Assembly (NCBI GenBank): GCA_045810625.1
Contig: JBJMVQ010000003.1
Span: 1 to 61,989, forward strand
DNA from: JACQFZ01 sp045810625
GTDB taxonomy: Bacteria > Pseudomonadota > Gammaproteobacteria > Acidiferrobacterales > Sulfurifustaceae
Direction: 5' to 3'
DNA length: 61,989 bases
Both the position numbers and the translations under genes were made by a program. The notes beneath the pieces were generated by a model. It was not told the origin of the DNA. It ran no database searches and saw only the letters and a program-made list of their open reading frames with translations. Every line of letters begins with the position of its first letter. Position 1 is the stretch's first letter. Shown here piece after piece: positions 45,026 to 55,478 of the stretch.

Positions 45026-46429
45026 ATGACTGTCCGCACCCGTTTCGCTCCGAGTCCGACCGGTTATCTCCACATCGGCGGCGCGCGCACCGCGCTCTTC
45101 TGCTGGCTCTATGCGCGCAGGCACGGCGGCACCTTCATTCTTCGGATCGAAGACACCGATCTCGAGCGCTCGACCGCGGAGTCGGTCAACGCGATTCTCG
45201 AAGGCATGACCTGGTTAGGGTTGGAATACGACGAGGGACCGTTTTTCCAAACGAAACGCTTTCCGCGTTATGAAGAAGTGATCGCGCAGATGCTGCGCGA
45301 GGGAAGCGCGTATCACTGTTATTGCTCGAAAGAACGCCTCGAACAGCTGCGCAACGAGCAGATGGCGCGCAAGGAGAAGCCGCGTTACGACCAGCGTTGC
45401 CGCAACGGGGTCGCCAACCCGCCGGTAGGCGTACAACCGGTCGTGCGCTTCAAGAATCCGCTCGACGGCGTCGTGATCGTGGAAGATCTCATTCGCGGCC
45501 GCATCGTGTTTCAGAATACCGAGCTCGACGACCTCATCATCGCCCGCGCCGACGGCTCGCCGACCTACAACTTCACGGTTGTCGTTGACGACATGGATAT
45601 GAAGGTGACGCACGTGATTCGCGGCGACGATCACATCAACAACACGCCGCGGCAGATGAACATGCTGGAAGCGCTCGGCGTGAAGCCCCCGCTCTACGCG
45701 CACGTGCCCATGATCCTCGGTCCGGATGGCTCGCGCCTGTCGAAGCGACACGGCGCGGTGAGTGTCATGCAGTATCGCGACGACGGCTTTCTGCCGGAAG
45801 CGCTGCTCAACTACCTGGTGCGCCTCGGCTGGTCGCATGGCGATCAGGAGATTTTTACTCTCGATGAGATGGTGCGGCTGTTCGAAGTGACCGACGTACA
45901 TACCTCCGCCGCATCGGTGAATCCGGACAAGCTGCTCTGGCTCAATCAGCATTACATCAAGACCAGCGACCCGCCGCACGTCGCGCATCATCTCAGCTAT
46001 CACTTCGGCAAGCTCGGTGTCGATCCAACGAAAGGGCCGGAGCTGGCCGAAGTAGTGAAGGTGCAGCGGGAGCGTGCGAAGACGCTGGTCGAGATGGCGC
46101 AGAACAGCGTCTTCTTCTACCGCGATCCGGATAAGTACGATGACAAAGCCGTCGCGAAAAATTTGAAGCCGGAGCTGCGGCCGGCGCTCATGGCGTTGCG
46201 CGAAGCGCTCGCGCAGATGTCGGAGTGGGCGCCGCCGGCGCTGCACGCGGCGGTCGAGAATGCCGCGAAGGCGCACGGGCTCGAGTTCGGCAAGATCGCG
46301 CAGGCGTTGCGCGTCGCACTCACCGGCCGCGCGGTGTCGCCGCCGATCGATGTGACGCTCCATCTCGTCGGTCGCGAGCGCAGCCTGGCGCGCATCGCCG
46401 CGGTGCTCGAACATCCCGCATTGAAATAA
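45026..46429 (+). CDS. gltX: glutamyl-tRNA synthetase
   Basis: 467 residues from the ATG at 45026. RTRFAPSPTGYLHIGGARTAL holds the HIGH motif (HIGG), SRLSKRHGAVSV the KMSKS equivalent. ILRIEDTDLERST and HVIRGDDHINNTPRQM are typical of class I GluRS. CYCSKERLEQLRNEQ matches the zinc-binding region. It charges tRNA-Glu with glutamate. The tRNA-Glu gene, which also carries the island, is 3 kb downstream. Confidence 0.97.
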   Translation: MTVRTRFAPSPTGYLHIGGARTALFCWLYARRHGGTFILRIEDTDLERSTAESVNAILEGMTWLGLEYDEGPFFQTKRFPRYEEVIAQMLREGSAYHCYCSKERLEQLRNEQMARKEKPRYDQRCRNGVANPPVGVQPVVRFKNPLDGVVIVEDLIRGRIVFQNTELDDLIIARADGSPTYNFTVVVDDMDMKVTHVIRGDDHINNTPRQMNMLEALGVKPPLYAHVPMILGPDGSRLSKRHGAVSVMQYRDDGFLPEALLNYLVRLGWSHGDQEIFTLDEMVRLFEVTDVHTSAASVNPDKLLWLNQHYIKTSDPPHVAHHLSYHFGKLGVDPTKGPELAEVVKVQRERAKTLVEMAQNSVFFYRDPDKYDDKAVAKNLKPELRPALMALREALAQMSEWAPPALHAAVENAAKAHGLEFGKIAQALRVALTGRAVSPPIDVTLHLVGRERSLARIAAVLEHPALK

Positions 46430-46450
46430 GATCAGGCCGAAACGGCGCGC

Positions 46451-47725
<1,275 letters not shown>

Positions 47726-47913
47726 GGAAGAGGGATCGCTCCGAGTATTGTTTCTGCGAACGAAACAGCGCTTTCCTTGTTTTGCTTTCGCTGCGCGGAG
47801 TGTAGGGGCTTTCGATGTGTCGAAGGGATGAGCAACCTTCCGCGCTTACTTCCCCGGAATATTAGGAGATAGCCCTCCTATGGTCAAAGTCGCTGTGAGA
47901 GAATCGCGACGCG

Positions 47914-48924
47914 ATGATGCGAATTCTGGTGACAGGCGGTGCGGGCTTCATTGGCTCGCACTTGACCGAGCGGCTGCTGGACGACGGCCACGCCGTGCGT
48001 GTGCTCGATAATCTTTCCAGCGGGCATCGCGCGAATCTGCCGTTGCATCCGCGGCTCGACTTCCGCGAAGGCGATATCCGTCGTACCGCGGACGTCGAGG
48101 CGGTGATGACCGAGGTCGACGCGGTATTTCATCTCGCCGCGGTCGCGTCGGTTCAAGCATCCGTCGACGATCCGGTCGGTACAAACGCTTCGAACCTCGT
48201 CGGCACGCTCAATCTGCTCGACGCGGCGCGGCGGCGGCGCGTGCAGCGTTTCATCTACGCCAGCTCGGCGGCGGTTTACGGAAATACCGCGGAACGTCCG
48301 GTGCAAGAGGAGAGCATGCCGAAGCCGCTCACGCCTTATGCCGCGGACAAGCTCGCAGGCGAACACTATCTCGCGTTTTATTCGGGCCGATACGGCATGC
48401 GTGCAACCGCGTTTCGGTTTTTTAACGTCTACGGTCCGCGCCAGGACCCGCAATCGCCGTACTCCGGCGTCATCAGCATCTTCGCGGATCGCGCGCGTTC
48501 CGGCCAGCCGCTCACGATCTACGGCGACGGATCGCAGACGCGCGACTTCGTGTATGTCGGTGATCTCGTCGAGGTGCTCGCTCGCGCGCTCGATCACGAT
48601 GGCGCGAGCGGACAGGTGCTGAACGTCGGGCGGGGGACGGAGTGCTCGTTGCTCGATCTGATCAGCGAGATCGAGCGTCTGATCGGCGCACGCGTTGAAC
48701 GCCGACACGCGCCGCCGCGCGATGGCGACATTCGAAACTCTTGCGCCGACGTGCGCCGGCTGCGCGAGCGCATCGGCTACGTGCCGCACACCCCTATCGG
48801 CGCGGGGCTTCGCTCTTTACTGGAAGCGTGCCCGACTATCTACCGTCCGCTCCCCGAACCTGAGCGCCGCTCGGACGGCGTCGCCGGCGGTTTCGATGGC
48901 GCGGATTCCTTACTCGGCGGGTGA
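47914..48924 (+). CDS. TviC/WbpP-like UDP-sugar 4-epimerase
   Basis: 336 residues; a second ATG follows directly at 47917. RILVTGGAGFIGSHLTERLLDDGH is the Rossmann motif, YASSAAVYGNT and TPYAADKLAGEHY supply Ser, Tyr and Lys of the active site, and FRFFNVYGPRQDP is the family signature. It probably interconverts UDP-GlcNAc/GalNAc or their uronates. The C-terminal 25 codons overlap, tail to tail, a lipoprotein gene on the other strand. Confidence 0.88.
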   Translation: MMRILVTGGAGFIGSHLTERLLDDGHAVRVLDNLSSGHRANLPLHPRLDFREGDIRRTADVEAVMTEVDAVFHLAAVASVQASVDDPVGTNASNLVGTLNLLDAARRRRVQRFIYASSAAVYGNTAERPVQEESMPKPLTPYAADKLAGEHYLAFYSGRYGMRATAFRFFNVYGPRQDPQSPYSGVISIFADRARSGQPLTIYGDGSQTRDFVYVGDLVEVLARALDHDGASGQVLNVGRGTECSLLDLISEIERLIGARVERRHAPPRDGDIRNSCADVRRLRERIGYVPHTPIGAGLRSLLEACPTIYRPLPEPERRSDGVAGGFDGADSLLGG

Positions 48925-49160
48925 GGCGGCGGCTCCGGCTCGAGAGCACCGGGTGTCACGCCTTGGCCCGGGGCTCGGGGCTTGCCGCTAATATCGCGAT
49001 TCATGAACTGGCTCGGCGGAACCGTTTGCGGTTTCGCAGGGGCCGGCGGCGGCGCAGGCGGTTTTTCGCGAACGCAGCCGGCACCGGCCGCCAGAGTCAG
49101 CGCGAGGAGCGCGACGAGGGCAGGCCGTCGAATCACAACGCTGGATGAATCGGGTGCCAT
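48840..49160 (-). CDS. small proline-rich lipoprotein
   Basis: 106 residues: signal sequence PALVALLALTLAAGAGCVRE with Cys about 29 after the lipobox AGAG, then a Pro/Ala/Ser-rich tail. Homology is hard to judge for such a sequence. Its last 85 bases overlap the end of the epimerase gene, and the reading frame could be partly a by-product of that overlap. The clear lipobox is the main support. Confidence 0.5.
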   Translation of the reverse strand: MAPDSSSVVIRRPALVALLALTLAAGAGCVREKPPAPPPAPAKPQTVPPSQFMNRDISGKPRAPGQGVTPGALEPEPPPHPPSKESAPSKPPATPSERRSGSGSGR

Positions 49161-49308
49161 TGCGAGCGGCCATTATTTTGGTGCGTGTCCGCCGGAACAA
49201 TAAGAAGAATTGCGGGCCGCACTCGCTTGACCCGGTCCGGACCACCACGTAGAGTACCCGGCCTTTGATGCGGCTAAGCGGCGGCCGGAGCACGGTTGCC
49301 GAATGAAA

Positions 49309-49384
<76 letters not shown>

Positions 49385-49417
49385 ATTTCCTGAGCACGCA
49401 TCGCGGTCGTTCCTTCC

Positions 49418-49493
49418 GTCCCCATCGTCTAGAGGCCTAGGACATCGCCCTTTCACGGCGGTAACAGGGGTTCGAATCCCCTTGGGGACGCCA
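49418..49493 (+). tRNA. tRNA-Glu (TTC), island attachment gene
   Basis: 76 nt with CCA. Acceptor GTCCCCA / TGGGGAC, anticodon loop CTTTCAC giving TTC, T-arm GGTTCGAATCC. The gene is complete. Its last 23 bases plus one more recur at the far end of the island (60454-60477), so it is the integration target. Confidence 0.96.
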
Positions 49494-49494
49494 A
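49471..49494 (+). repeat. attL: 3' end of tRNA-Glu
   Basis: Twenty-four bases from the T-loop TTCGAATC through GGGGACGCCA and one more A. Identical to 60454-60477, and related to 60388-60411 (two mismatches). This is the usual layout for a tyrosine-recombinase island in a tRNA gene. Confidence 0.8.
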
Positions 49495-50366
49495 ATTCAG
49501 ACTGGTTAGTTTTACGGCGTCGACAGACAGTACGTTTGGCACGAATTCACCAAGCCATGTCTTCCCATGGCCCCGTTCTCACGGGCTTTCTCGGTTCCGG
49601 TAGAATGACGGGCGAAATAGCACAGTCCTGTTTCCCCTAGCTTCTTCCTTAAGCCGAACGGAGTCCTCGGGTTCACCGACGTAAGACTTCGTCGATCAAT
49701 ATTTTCGGTGATGCCGCTCGCGGCCGGGCAGAACCGCGTTCGGCGAAATTGAACTGACGAGGACAGGAGGCGCGTCTTGCTGTTACCTGGCACAATATCG
49801 CGGTAATCGTAAATCGTAAAGATTTTGCGGCTTAGAAGGACACGATGCACTACATGGACCGAGCAATTCCATTGGATCGGATTTCCGTGATGCGTGGTGG
49901 AAACGAAGGAAGGACCGTTCGTGCAGTTGCTCTCACCGCTTCAAAACCGGCGCTTTAGTCCCCTGACAAGCAGTTGTCGCGAGCCCTCAACGGATACGCG
50001 TTATCGTAAAACTCCAGCTGTAGCGTTTAATGACCGGCGAACCGACTCGTGTGGGCGACCTTGCTACGTAAGCTTGCCGAGTATGATCGTCAACGATACC
50101 GGCTTGCGCATCCGTTCTACAGTCGCCGAAAGTCTCAGGCGCTGTGTCACGTCGGCTAACGGTGCGCAGTTGTTTGCTCTCGTACGTGATTCAGGACTTA
50201 AAGGCCGCGGTTGACCCCCTGCGTGAGCAGCCCCCGGAGTCTCAGCTCGCTGTAACTAACGTGGAAAGTCTACGGCCATATCTTTTTGCCGCAGGGTCGT
50301 GAAACTTGGAACGTTGCCATAAATGGTTCTGGAATGGCGGCCGTCCGTTATTAGGCGGCGAGCCTC

Positions 50367-50386
50367 AGCAGGAAGGGGATTTCCAG
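50367..50386 (+). repeat. 20-bp direct repeat, left copy
   Basis: AGCAGGAAGGGGATTTCCAG, identical to 60353-60372. Beyond it the two copies stay recognisably similar, including a TTTCGAAT at 50401, so a longer unit has diverged. Confidence 0.7.
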
Positions 50387-50527
50387 GGCGTTAATGCAAG
50401 TTTCGAATTCCCCTGGGATCGGCAGCCAAGGATAGAGACGAGCACCACGGACAGTTGTGCTCGCCGGCCGGGACACCGTCGGGGACTACGATGAGACGCG
50501 CATTTCTTGCATGTTGCAGCGCCATAA

Positions 50528-50650
50528 ATGAAAAAGCGCGTGTACATACCCAAACAGAAATCAGAAGAGTTGATGCGGAAATCGCAAGAAGAAAAACTTG
50601 TTGCCCGCATTTCCGGCCCTCTCAAAAAATGGGTAGATATTCGATGCTAA
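50528..50650 (+). CDS. possible 40-residue basic peptide
   Basis: ATG to TAA frame starting MKKRVYIPKQKSEELMRKSQ and ending KKWVDIRC, strongly charged. No ribosome site is obvious, and no family is known. It lies in the gene-poor left arm and may be a chance frame. Confidence 0.2.
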   Translation: MKKRVYIPKQKSEELMRKSQEEKLVARISGPLKKWVDIRC

Positions 50651-50785
50651 CGGCCCCTCGCCAGCGGTATGCGAAAGGCATCTGGCTCATGGACGTCACA
50701 CTTCGTGGGTACCTCGCCTCGAACGTCGCAGGTAAGTTGGCGCCTTTGCAGATGCTCATGAGTGGGGCTAGGGAAAGAGCACGGA

Positions 50786-51169
50786 CTATCGAGTTGTGGC
50801 GGCGAGAAGCGCGATCAGAATCCCAAGCGCAACAAGGATGGCTCCTGCGGAAATCTCTGGCTCTTTTTGGTTCGTTACCTCGACGCCTTGGGCACGCAAC
50901 TGCATGGTCAATTGATCCACCCTCTGCAGGACATCGCCTGGCGTCAGTCCTAAACAAGCTGCGACTTGGCCAAGCTGCGTGATCGTCATCGGCGTCTGGC
51001 CCTTTTCGATCCGTGAATAGGCAGACTGCGTTATCCTGAGGGTCTCCGCTAAATCCGTCTGCTTCAGCCCCTTCATTTCTCGGTGCTGCTGAAGGACTCG
51101 TCCGACAACAGCCGTGTAGGGGAGCGCCGGCTTAACCAGGGTACTTGTGTTGGATTTCATATCATACAT
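50786..51169 (-). CDS. XRE-type regulator with C-terminal membrane helix
   Basis: 127 residues from the ATG at 51169 (an ATG at 51160 is the alternative). Residues 23-83 are a Cro/C1-type helix-turn-helix (LQQHREMKGLKQTDLAETLRITQSAYSRIEKGQTPMTITQLGQVAACLGLTPGDVLQ). The last 20 residues (AGAILVALGILIALLAATTR) look like a membrane helix. It is divergent from the LRAT gene, with a short inverted repeat in between, and so likely controls that gene and possibly the two giant genes after it. A membrane-tethered XRE protein is unusual. Confidence 0.85.
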   Translation of the reverse strand: MYDMKSNTSTLVKPALPYTAVVGRVLQQHREMKGLKQTDLAETLRITQSAYSRIEKGQTPMTITQLGQVAACLGLTPGDVLQRVDQLTMQLRAQGVEVTNQKEPEISAGAILVALGILIALLAATTR

Positions 51170-51172
51170 GCG

Positions 51173-51197
51173 TATTGTGCATATAGTACCAACAATA
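51173..51197. promoter_or_regulatory. operator candidate of the XRE regulator
   Basis: TATTGT (51173-51178) and ACAATA (51192-51197), a 6-bp inverted repeat across 13 bases, in the 44-base gap between the divergent XRE and LRAT genes. The gap must hold promoters for both. Confidence 0.4.
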
Positions 51198-51213
51198 TCA
51201 ACAGGAGTACTTA

Positions 51214-51630
51214 ATGAACCAGGTAATTCCCAGCTCGCAATCAGTCATCTATGTACCCGTCGGGACGGTGGTCTCTGTGCCCGTGTTTGGCATCTACCGT
51301 CATAAGGCCATCGTCACGGATCAATACGTAGACCGCAAACCACTCGTCATCGCCTGTTCGGCGAAATCCGGCCAAGTCAAAGAAGAAACGTGGGATGCCT
51401 TTGCGGAAGGCAAGGACGTCACGGTCGAGGGACACCTGGGCAAGCTGCACCCGCTTGCTGTTCTTAATCGTGCAAGAACGTGTCTCGGCAAGTCATACAA
51501 CGTTTTCTTCTGGAACTGCGAACACTTCGTTTTCTACGCTCACGGCCTTGAGCCCCACAGCCCGCAGCTGGCGTTGAGTGGTGTTATCGCGCTCCTTTGC
51601 TTCGGCGTGGTTGCCATGGCTGGTCGATAA
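51214..51630 (+). CDS. LRAT/NC-domain protein with C-terminal membrane helix
   Basis: 138 residues with CAGGAG upstream. The NlpC/P60-superfamily LRAT signature is complete: GIYRHKAIVTD with His, and NCEHFVFYAHG with the catalytic Cys in NCEHF. The end (ALSGVIALLCFGVVAMAGR) is a membrane helix. LRAT-like proteins act as thiol phospholipases or acyltransferases. It is 18 bases ahead of the first giant gene and so likely in the same transcript. A membrane-damaging or lipid-modifying effector is a reasonable guess. Confidence 0.85.
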   Translation: MNQVIPSSQSVIYVPVGTVVSVPVFGIYRHKAIVTDQYVDRKPLVIACSAKSGQVKEETWDAFAEGKDVTVEGHLGKLHPLAVLNRARTCLGKSYNVFFWNCEHFVFYAHGLEPHSPQLALSGVIALLCFGVVAMAGR

Positions 51631-51648
51631 GACTATCGGTAGCGCGGG

Positions 51649-54600
51649 ATGAAGAGCTTCTTTTCGCTCGAGAACAGCGTTCTAGGTTCTCTCAAGGCAG
51701 ACGTCGCTACGCGGGTCTTTCGTAATTTACTTTGGTGCGAAGCCCAGCGAACGGGACTGTCGTTGCACAACGTCGTAGTGACGTTGCGCAATACCGTGAG
51801 CGACGGTGGTATCGACGCGCGAGCGCAAGGTTCGCCGCGCTTTGACTCGATACTTCTTTCAGGTGCCAATCACTTTCAGATCAAAACGGGTCAGGCGTTC
51901 AAGCCTTGGCAGAAAAGCAGTCTCAAGAAAGAGCTTTTTGGAAACGCGCGCACGACTCCAAGTCACAACGCACTCGACTCCGGAGTGCAGGAGTGTTTCA
52001 AGAAGAGCGGACAGTACATCCTTGTAACCTTTGGTCACGATCTGACCGACCCAGAGCACCGGGCGGCTAAAAGTCTGCTTACCGAGCTGCTTAAGGGATG
52101 CGGCTATAAGAAGCCGCGAGTGGACGTATTGGGACAGTCGCAAATTCTTGGTCTTATTGCACGCTACCCATCTCTCGTACTTGATGTCCAAGGTAAAGCC
52201 GATCTTCCATTCTTAACGTTCGAGGCATGGCAGACTCGAGATGACATGCGGCAAGAAGTTCAGCTTGCCGAGCCCCAAACCAAGTTCCTTACCGACATTC
52301 GTGATGCAGTCCGTGGAACGCGTTATCAGCACGTGCGCATTATCGGCGAACCAGGGATCGGTAAAACTCGGCTAGTACTCGAAGCGCTGTCTGCTGACGA
52401 CCTCAAAGGGCTGACCGTTTACGTTCCTCATCCGGAGGATTTTCAGCGAAGCGTCCTCTTTAATGAGTTAATACGTAACGACCTGGATTACCGTGCCATC
52501 ATTGTCATCGATGAGTGCGTCGATAAGGAGCGGGCATCTATCTGGAATTCGCTGAAAGGAAAGCCGGGTATAAAGCTACTCACTATTGATCACGGTCCTG
52601 AGCGAAGCGCCGACAGCGAAATGCTGATCGCCGAATGCCCCCGGCTTCCCGAGGACCAGATAAGAACGATCATCGCGTCATACTTGCCGAAGGGTACTGA
52701 TGTTCGCCATTGGGCGTCATGGTGTGACGGAATCCCTAGGGTTGCGCATGCAGTTGGTGAAAACCTAAAGAGAAATCCAGAGGACTTGCTCAAACCGCCT
52801 GCGACCGTACCAATGTGGGAACGGTTTATTGCCGGGTATGAGGCTCTCGAAAGCCGAACGGCGCGCGACTCGTTAACAATTTTGCGGCATCTTGCCCTCT
52901 TTACGAGGTTTGGCTTCGAAGAGCCAGTCACCCCCGAAGCGCAGTACATCGCCAGCCTGATCGAAAAAGTGGACCCGTCCATTACTTGGGCTCGATTCCA
53001 GGAGGTCGTTGAACATCTACGCGGGCGTCGCATTCTTCAAGGTAAGCGCACGCTCTTCATTGTGCCGAAGATGCTCCACATATATCTGTGGGTGGATTAC
53101 TGGAACACCTATGGTCGCGGTTTTGACTTCACTTCCTTCTTAAGAAACATACCTTCGCAGCTACACCATTGGTTCCTGCAGCTTTTTATCTACGCGCACG
53201 CAAGTCCAGTTGCTCAACACGTCGTAGCAAAAATCCTTTCCCCAATGGATGGCCCATTCTCGTCCAAAGAGTTTTTGATGTCCGAGGACGGCGCGAAATT
53301 CGTGAGTTATTTAGCTGAAGCCGACGCCGCGAACACCTTGAAGTTGCTGGAAGCGACAGTTGGTCAATGGTTGCACGAAGAACTTCTGCAATGGGAAGAC
53401 AGTCGACAGTCCATCGTATGGGCGCTCGAAAAAATTGCGATATGGCGCGAGCATTTTGCCGGCGCCGCCCGAGTTCTTATAAAGCTAGCGCTTGCTGAGA
53501 ACGCACAATACTCAAACAACTCGAGCGGAATTTTATTCGACTTATTCTTGATCGGTGTTGGTTGGGCTCCCACTCAGGCGACACCGGAAGAACGATTCCA
53601 GATCATTAAAGAATGCCTTGGTGACAAGGCCCGGCGAAGCCTCGGTTTGAATATGTGCAAGCATTGGTTTACCACGCATGGAGCGGTTCGAACCGTTGGC
53701 GCGGAACATCAAGGGTTGCGGCCAGAGATCGAGTTCTGGCGTCCGAAACTCTATTCTGAAATTTGGGACGCTTATCGACTTCTGTGGCGCCATCTCCTCA
53801 ACATCTCAAGAACATGGGATAAGGGTGACCGCCGCCTCGCAAATGACACCTTGATCGAGTCGGCGCCGCAGATTCTGCGGCTCGGCCCAGTTGCCGATGA
53901 GGTTATGGAAACCATGTTTTTGCTTGCAGATGACGATGCAACGGACTTGAGACATCTAACTCACTTCGTTATTCACCAACAAAGGTTTCCGGAAAGAAAG
54001 CCGAAAGGTATCGCGGGCAAGCTCAACGAGCTCGACAAGAAGATTACGGGTAACACCTTCGAGACGCGCTTCGCGCGTCACGTCTTGAATACAACGTGGG
54101 ACGAGGATTACCGAGAGCGTAAGGGCGATCTGCAGGAAAGCAAATTGCCTACTCGGCGGGTTGAGCAGCTGGTCGACGGAGCAGTCGCAAATCCGCAATT
54201 ACTTCTCGGGTTGCTTCCACAACTAGTTCGTACCGACGGCCACCGCTTAAATCAGTTCGGTCTCAAGCTCGCCGAGAGGTTGCGAACAGCTGAGCTAATA
54301 AAGGCCATTGTTGAGGAGCAGCTGAGAGCATTACCTGATTTGGCAGTGCAATTCACGTCTTCCTATTTTGGGTCCCTGAGGAAGCATGACCGTGAATTGT
54401 GGGAGTCGTCGGTTTTGTCGCTCCTCGAGAAAGAAGACAGCCGGAAGATAGCGGTCAGAATTATTCAGTTTTCAGAATCCACGAATGTTGTCATTCGCAA
54501 GGCGCTCGACCTCTATAAGAACGGTCAACTGGGACCGGATACGTTCGACCGAGTTGCATGGAATGTCGATGCCGGCAACGACGACCGTCAACTAATGGAA

Positions 54601-55401
54601 GACGTGTTGGCTGCATTGGTACACGATGGCTCAAAGCGCGCTTTGACAGTCGCAGTGGATCTTGCCATTCATTACTTTTTCGATAAGGAAAAAGAGCGCT
54701 CATGCAGTGAAGAGGTATTGTGGCGATTGATAAAAGCGCCGCATTTCTATGCGAACGACTCGCACACGATGGCACAACACTACTGGGAATCAGTTACGCG
54801 CCGATTCCGCAAACGCTTTCCGCATCGCGACATCGAACTGCTTCGCGCGATTCTCAGTCAGCTATCGACAAGTCACAGCGATTCGTGCGAGGTGGCGGAC
54901 GAAATCGCTAAGGACCATCCGGCAGAAGCGTGGGCCGTGGTTAGCAAGCTTTTGGGCGCAAAGGACGGAAAGGACTTCTGGATAAGGACGTGGTTAGGCG
55001 GACGAACGAACTTCGGTGCGGATCCTGATACCGGAGCAATCATCTATTTTCACGCCGAAACTATCATTTCGTGGGCGCTTCGTGGCTCTCCGCGACAGGT
55101 CTCCGCTTTGCTGCACTGCCTACCAAAGACGCTCGACGAAGATCAGGGCGGAAGAGTGACCAGGCTTTTTATTGAAACATTTGGCGACGACCCCAAAATT
55201 GCATCGGCTCTCATATCTCATTTTTGGAACGGAGGTTGGTCTGGGCCCATGAGTGCCTACTTGAGCCGGAAACGAGAGTCGGCTCGATCGTGGTTAACGC
55301 AGGTCCCTTCCGGGAAAACTACAGCGTGGCTTCATCAGTACATTGACCGTTTGGGAAAAATGATCGTCGATGCAGAAATCGAAGAAGAGCGCGAGTTCTA
55401 G
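51649..55401 (+). CDS. nuclease-STAND NTPase giant protein (Avs-like)
   Basis: 1250 residues. Residues 1-130 look like an Mrr-type PD-(D/E)XK nuclease: WCEAQRTG (E31), SDGGIDARAQ (D56), then HFQIKTG (Q77, K79). A P-loop NTPase follows: Walker A GEPGIGKT (233-240), Walker B AIIVIDEC (D288, E289), and CDGIPRVAHAVG (359-370), which sits where STAND proteins have their GxP motif. From about 400 to the end it is helical without obvious repeats by eye (possible degenerate TPR/ARM type). The overall layout is that of Avs-type antiviral STAND proteins: target binding by the C-terminus, oligomerisation, nuclease firing. Assignment to a known Avs class could not be made. Confidence 0.8.
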   Translation: MKSFFSLENSVLGSLKADVATRVFRNLLWCEAQRTGLSLHNVVVTLRNTVSDGGIDARAQGSPRFDSILLSGANHFQIKTGQAFKPWQKSSLKKELFGNARTTPSHNALDSGVQECFKKSGQYILVTFGHDLTDPEHRAAKSLLTELLKGCGYKKPRVDVLGQSQILGLIARYPSLVLDVQGKADLPFLTFEAWQTRDDMRQEVQLAEPQTKFLTDIRDAVRGTRYQHVRIIGEPGIGKTRLVLEALSADDLKGLTVYVPHPEDFQRSVLFNELIRNDLDYRAIIVIDECVDKERASIWNSLKGKPGIKLLTIDHGPERSADSEMLIAECPRLPEDQIRTIIASYLPKGTDVRHWASWCDGIPRVAHAVGENLKRNPEDLLKPPATVPMWERFIAGYEALESRTARDSLTILRHLALFTRFGFEEPVTPEAQYIASLIEKVDPSITWARFQEVVEHLRGRRILQGKRTLFIVPKMLHIYLWVDYWNTYGRGFDFTSFLRNIPSQLHHWFLQLFIYAHASPVAQHVVAKILSPMDGPFSSKEFLMSEDGAKFVSYLAEADAANTLKLLEATVGQWLHEELLQWEDSRQSIVWALEKIAIWREHFAGAARVLIKLALAENAQYSNNSSGILFDLFLIGVGWAPTQATPEERFQIIKECLGDKARRSLGLNMCKHWFTTHGAVRTVGAEHQGLRPEIEFWRPKLYSEIWDAYRLLWRHLLNISRTWDKGDRRLANDTLIESAPQILRLGPVADEVMETMFLLADDDATDLRHLTHFVIHQQRFPERKPKGIAGKLNELDKKITGNTFETRFARHVLNTTWDEDYRERKGDLQESKLPTRRVEQLVDGAVANPQLLLGLLPQLVRTDGHRLNQFGLKLAERLRTAELIKAIVEEQLRALPDLAVQFTSSYFGSLRKHDRELWESSVLSLLEKEDSRKIAVRIIQFSESTNVVIRKALDLYKNGQLGPDTFDRVAWNVDAGNDDRQLMEDVLAALVHDGSKRALTVAVDLAIHYFFDKEKERSCSEEVLWRLIKAPHFYANDSHTMAQHYWESVTRRFRKRFPHRDIELLRAILSQLSTSHSDSCEVADEIAKDHPAEAWAVVSKLLGAKDGKDFWIRTWLGGRTNFGADPDTGAIIYFHAETIISWALRGSPRQVSALLHCLPKTLDEDQGGRVTRLFIETFGDDPKIASALISHFWNGGWSGPMSAYLSRKRESARSWLTQVPSGKTTAWLHQYIDRLGKMIVDAEIEEEREF

Positions 55402-55478
55402 CGTTCGATCGCTGATTGCATCAGTGTTCCCAACTAGGCGACATAGTCATCAACGCCACTCTTGGAACCGTCTCTAAC

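Larger units (their letters stand above)
49494..50785. other. left arm of the island, no firm gene
   Basis: About 1.3 kb with many stop codons in all frames and no recognised protein. It contains the A copy of a degraded repeat (50367-50430) that is also found near the right end. A small frame at 50528-50650 is the only coding candidate. Possible traces of an integrase could not be confirmed. Confidence 0.4.

Noticed and set aside
49512..49850. 112-codon minus-strand frame in the island's left arm
   Set aside because: No ribosome site, no domain, and composition typical of chance frames.
49494..50785. Integrase gene in the left arm of the island
   Set aside because: All frames are broken by stops, and no tyrosine- or serine-recombinase motif could be recognised.
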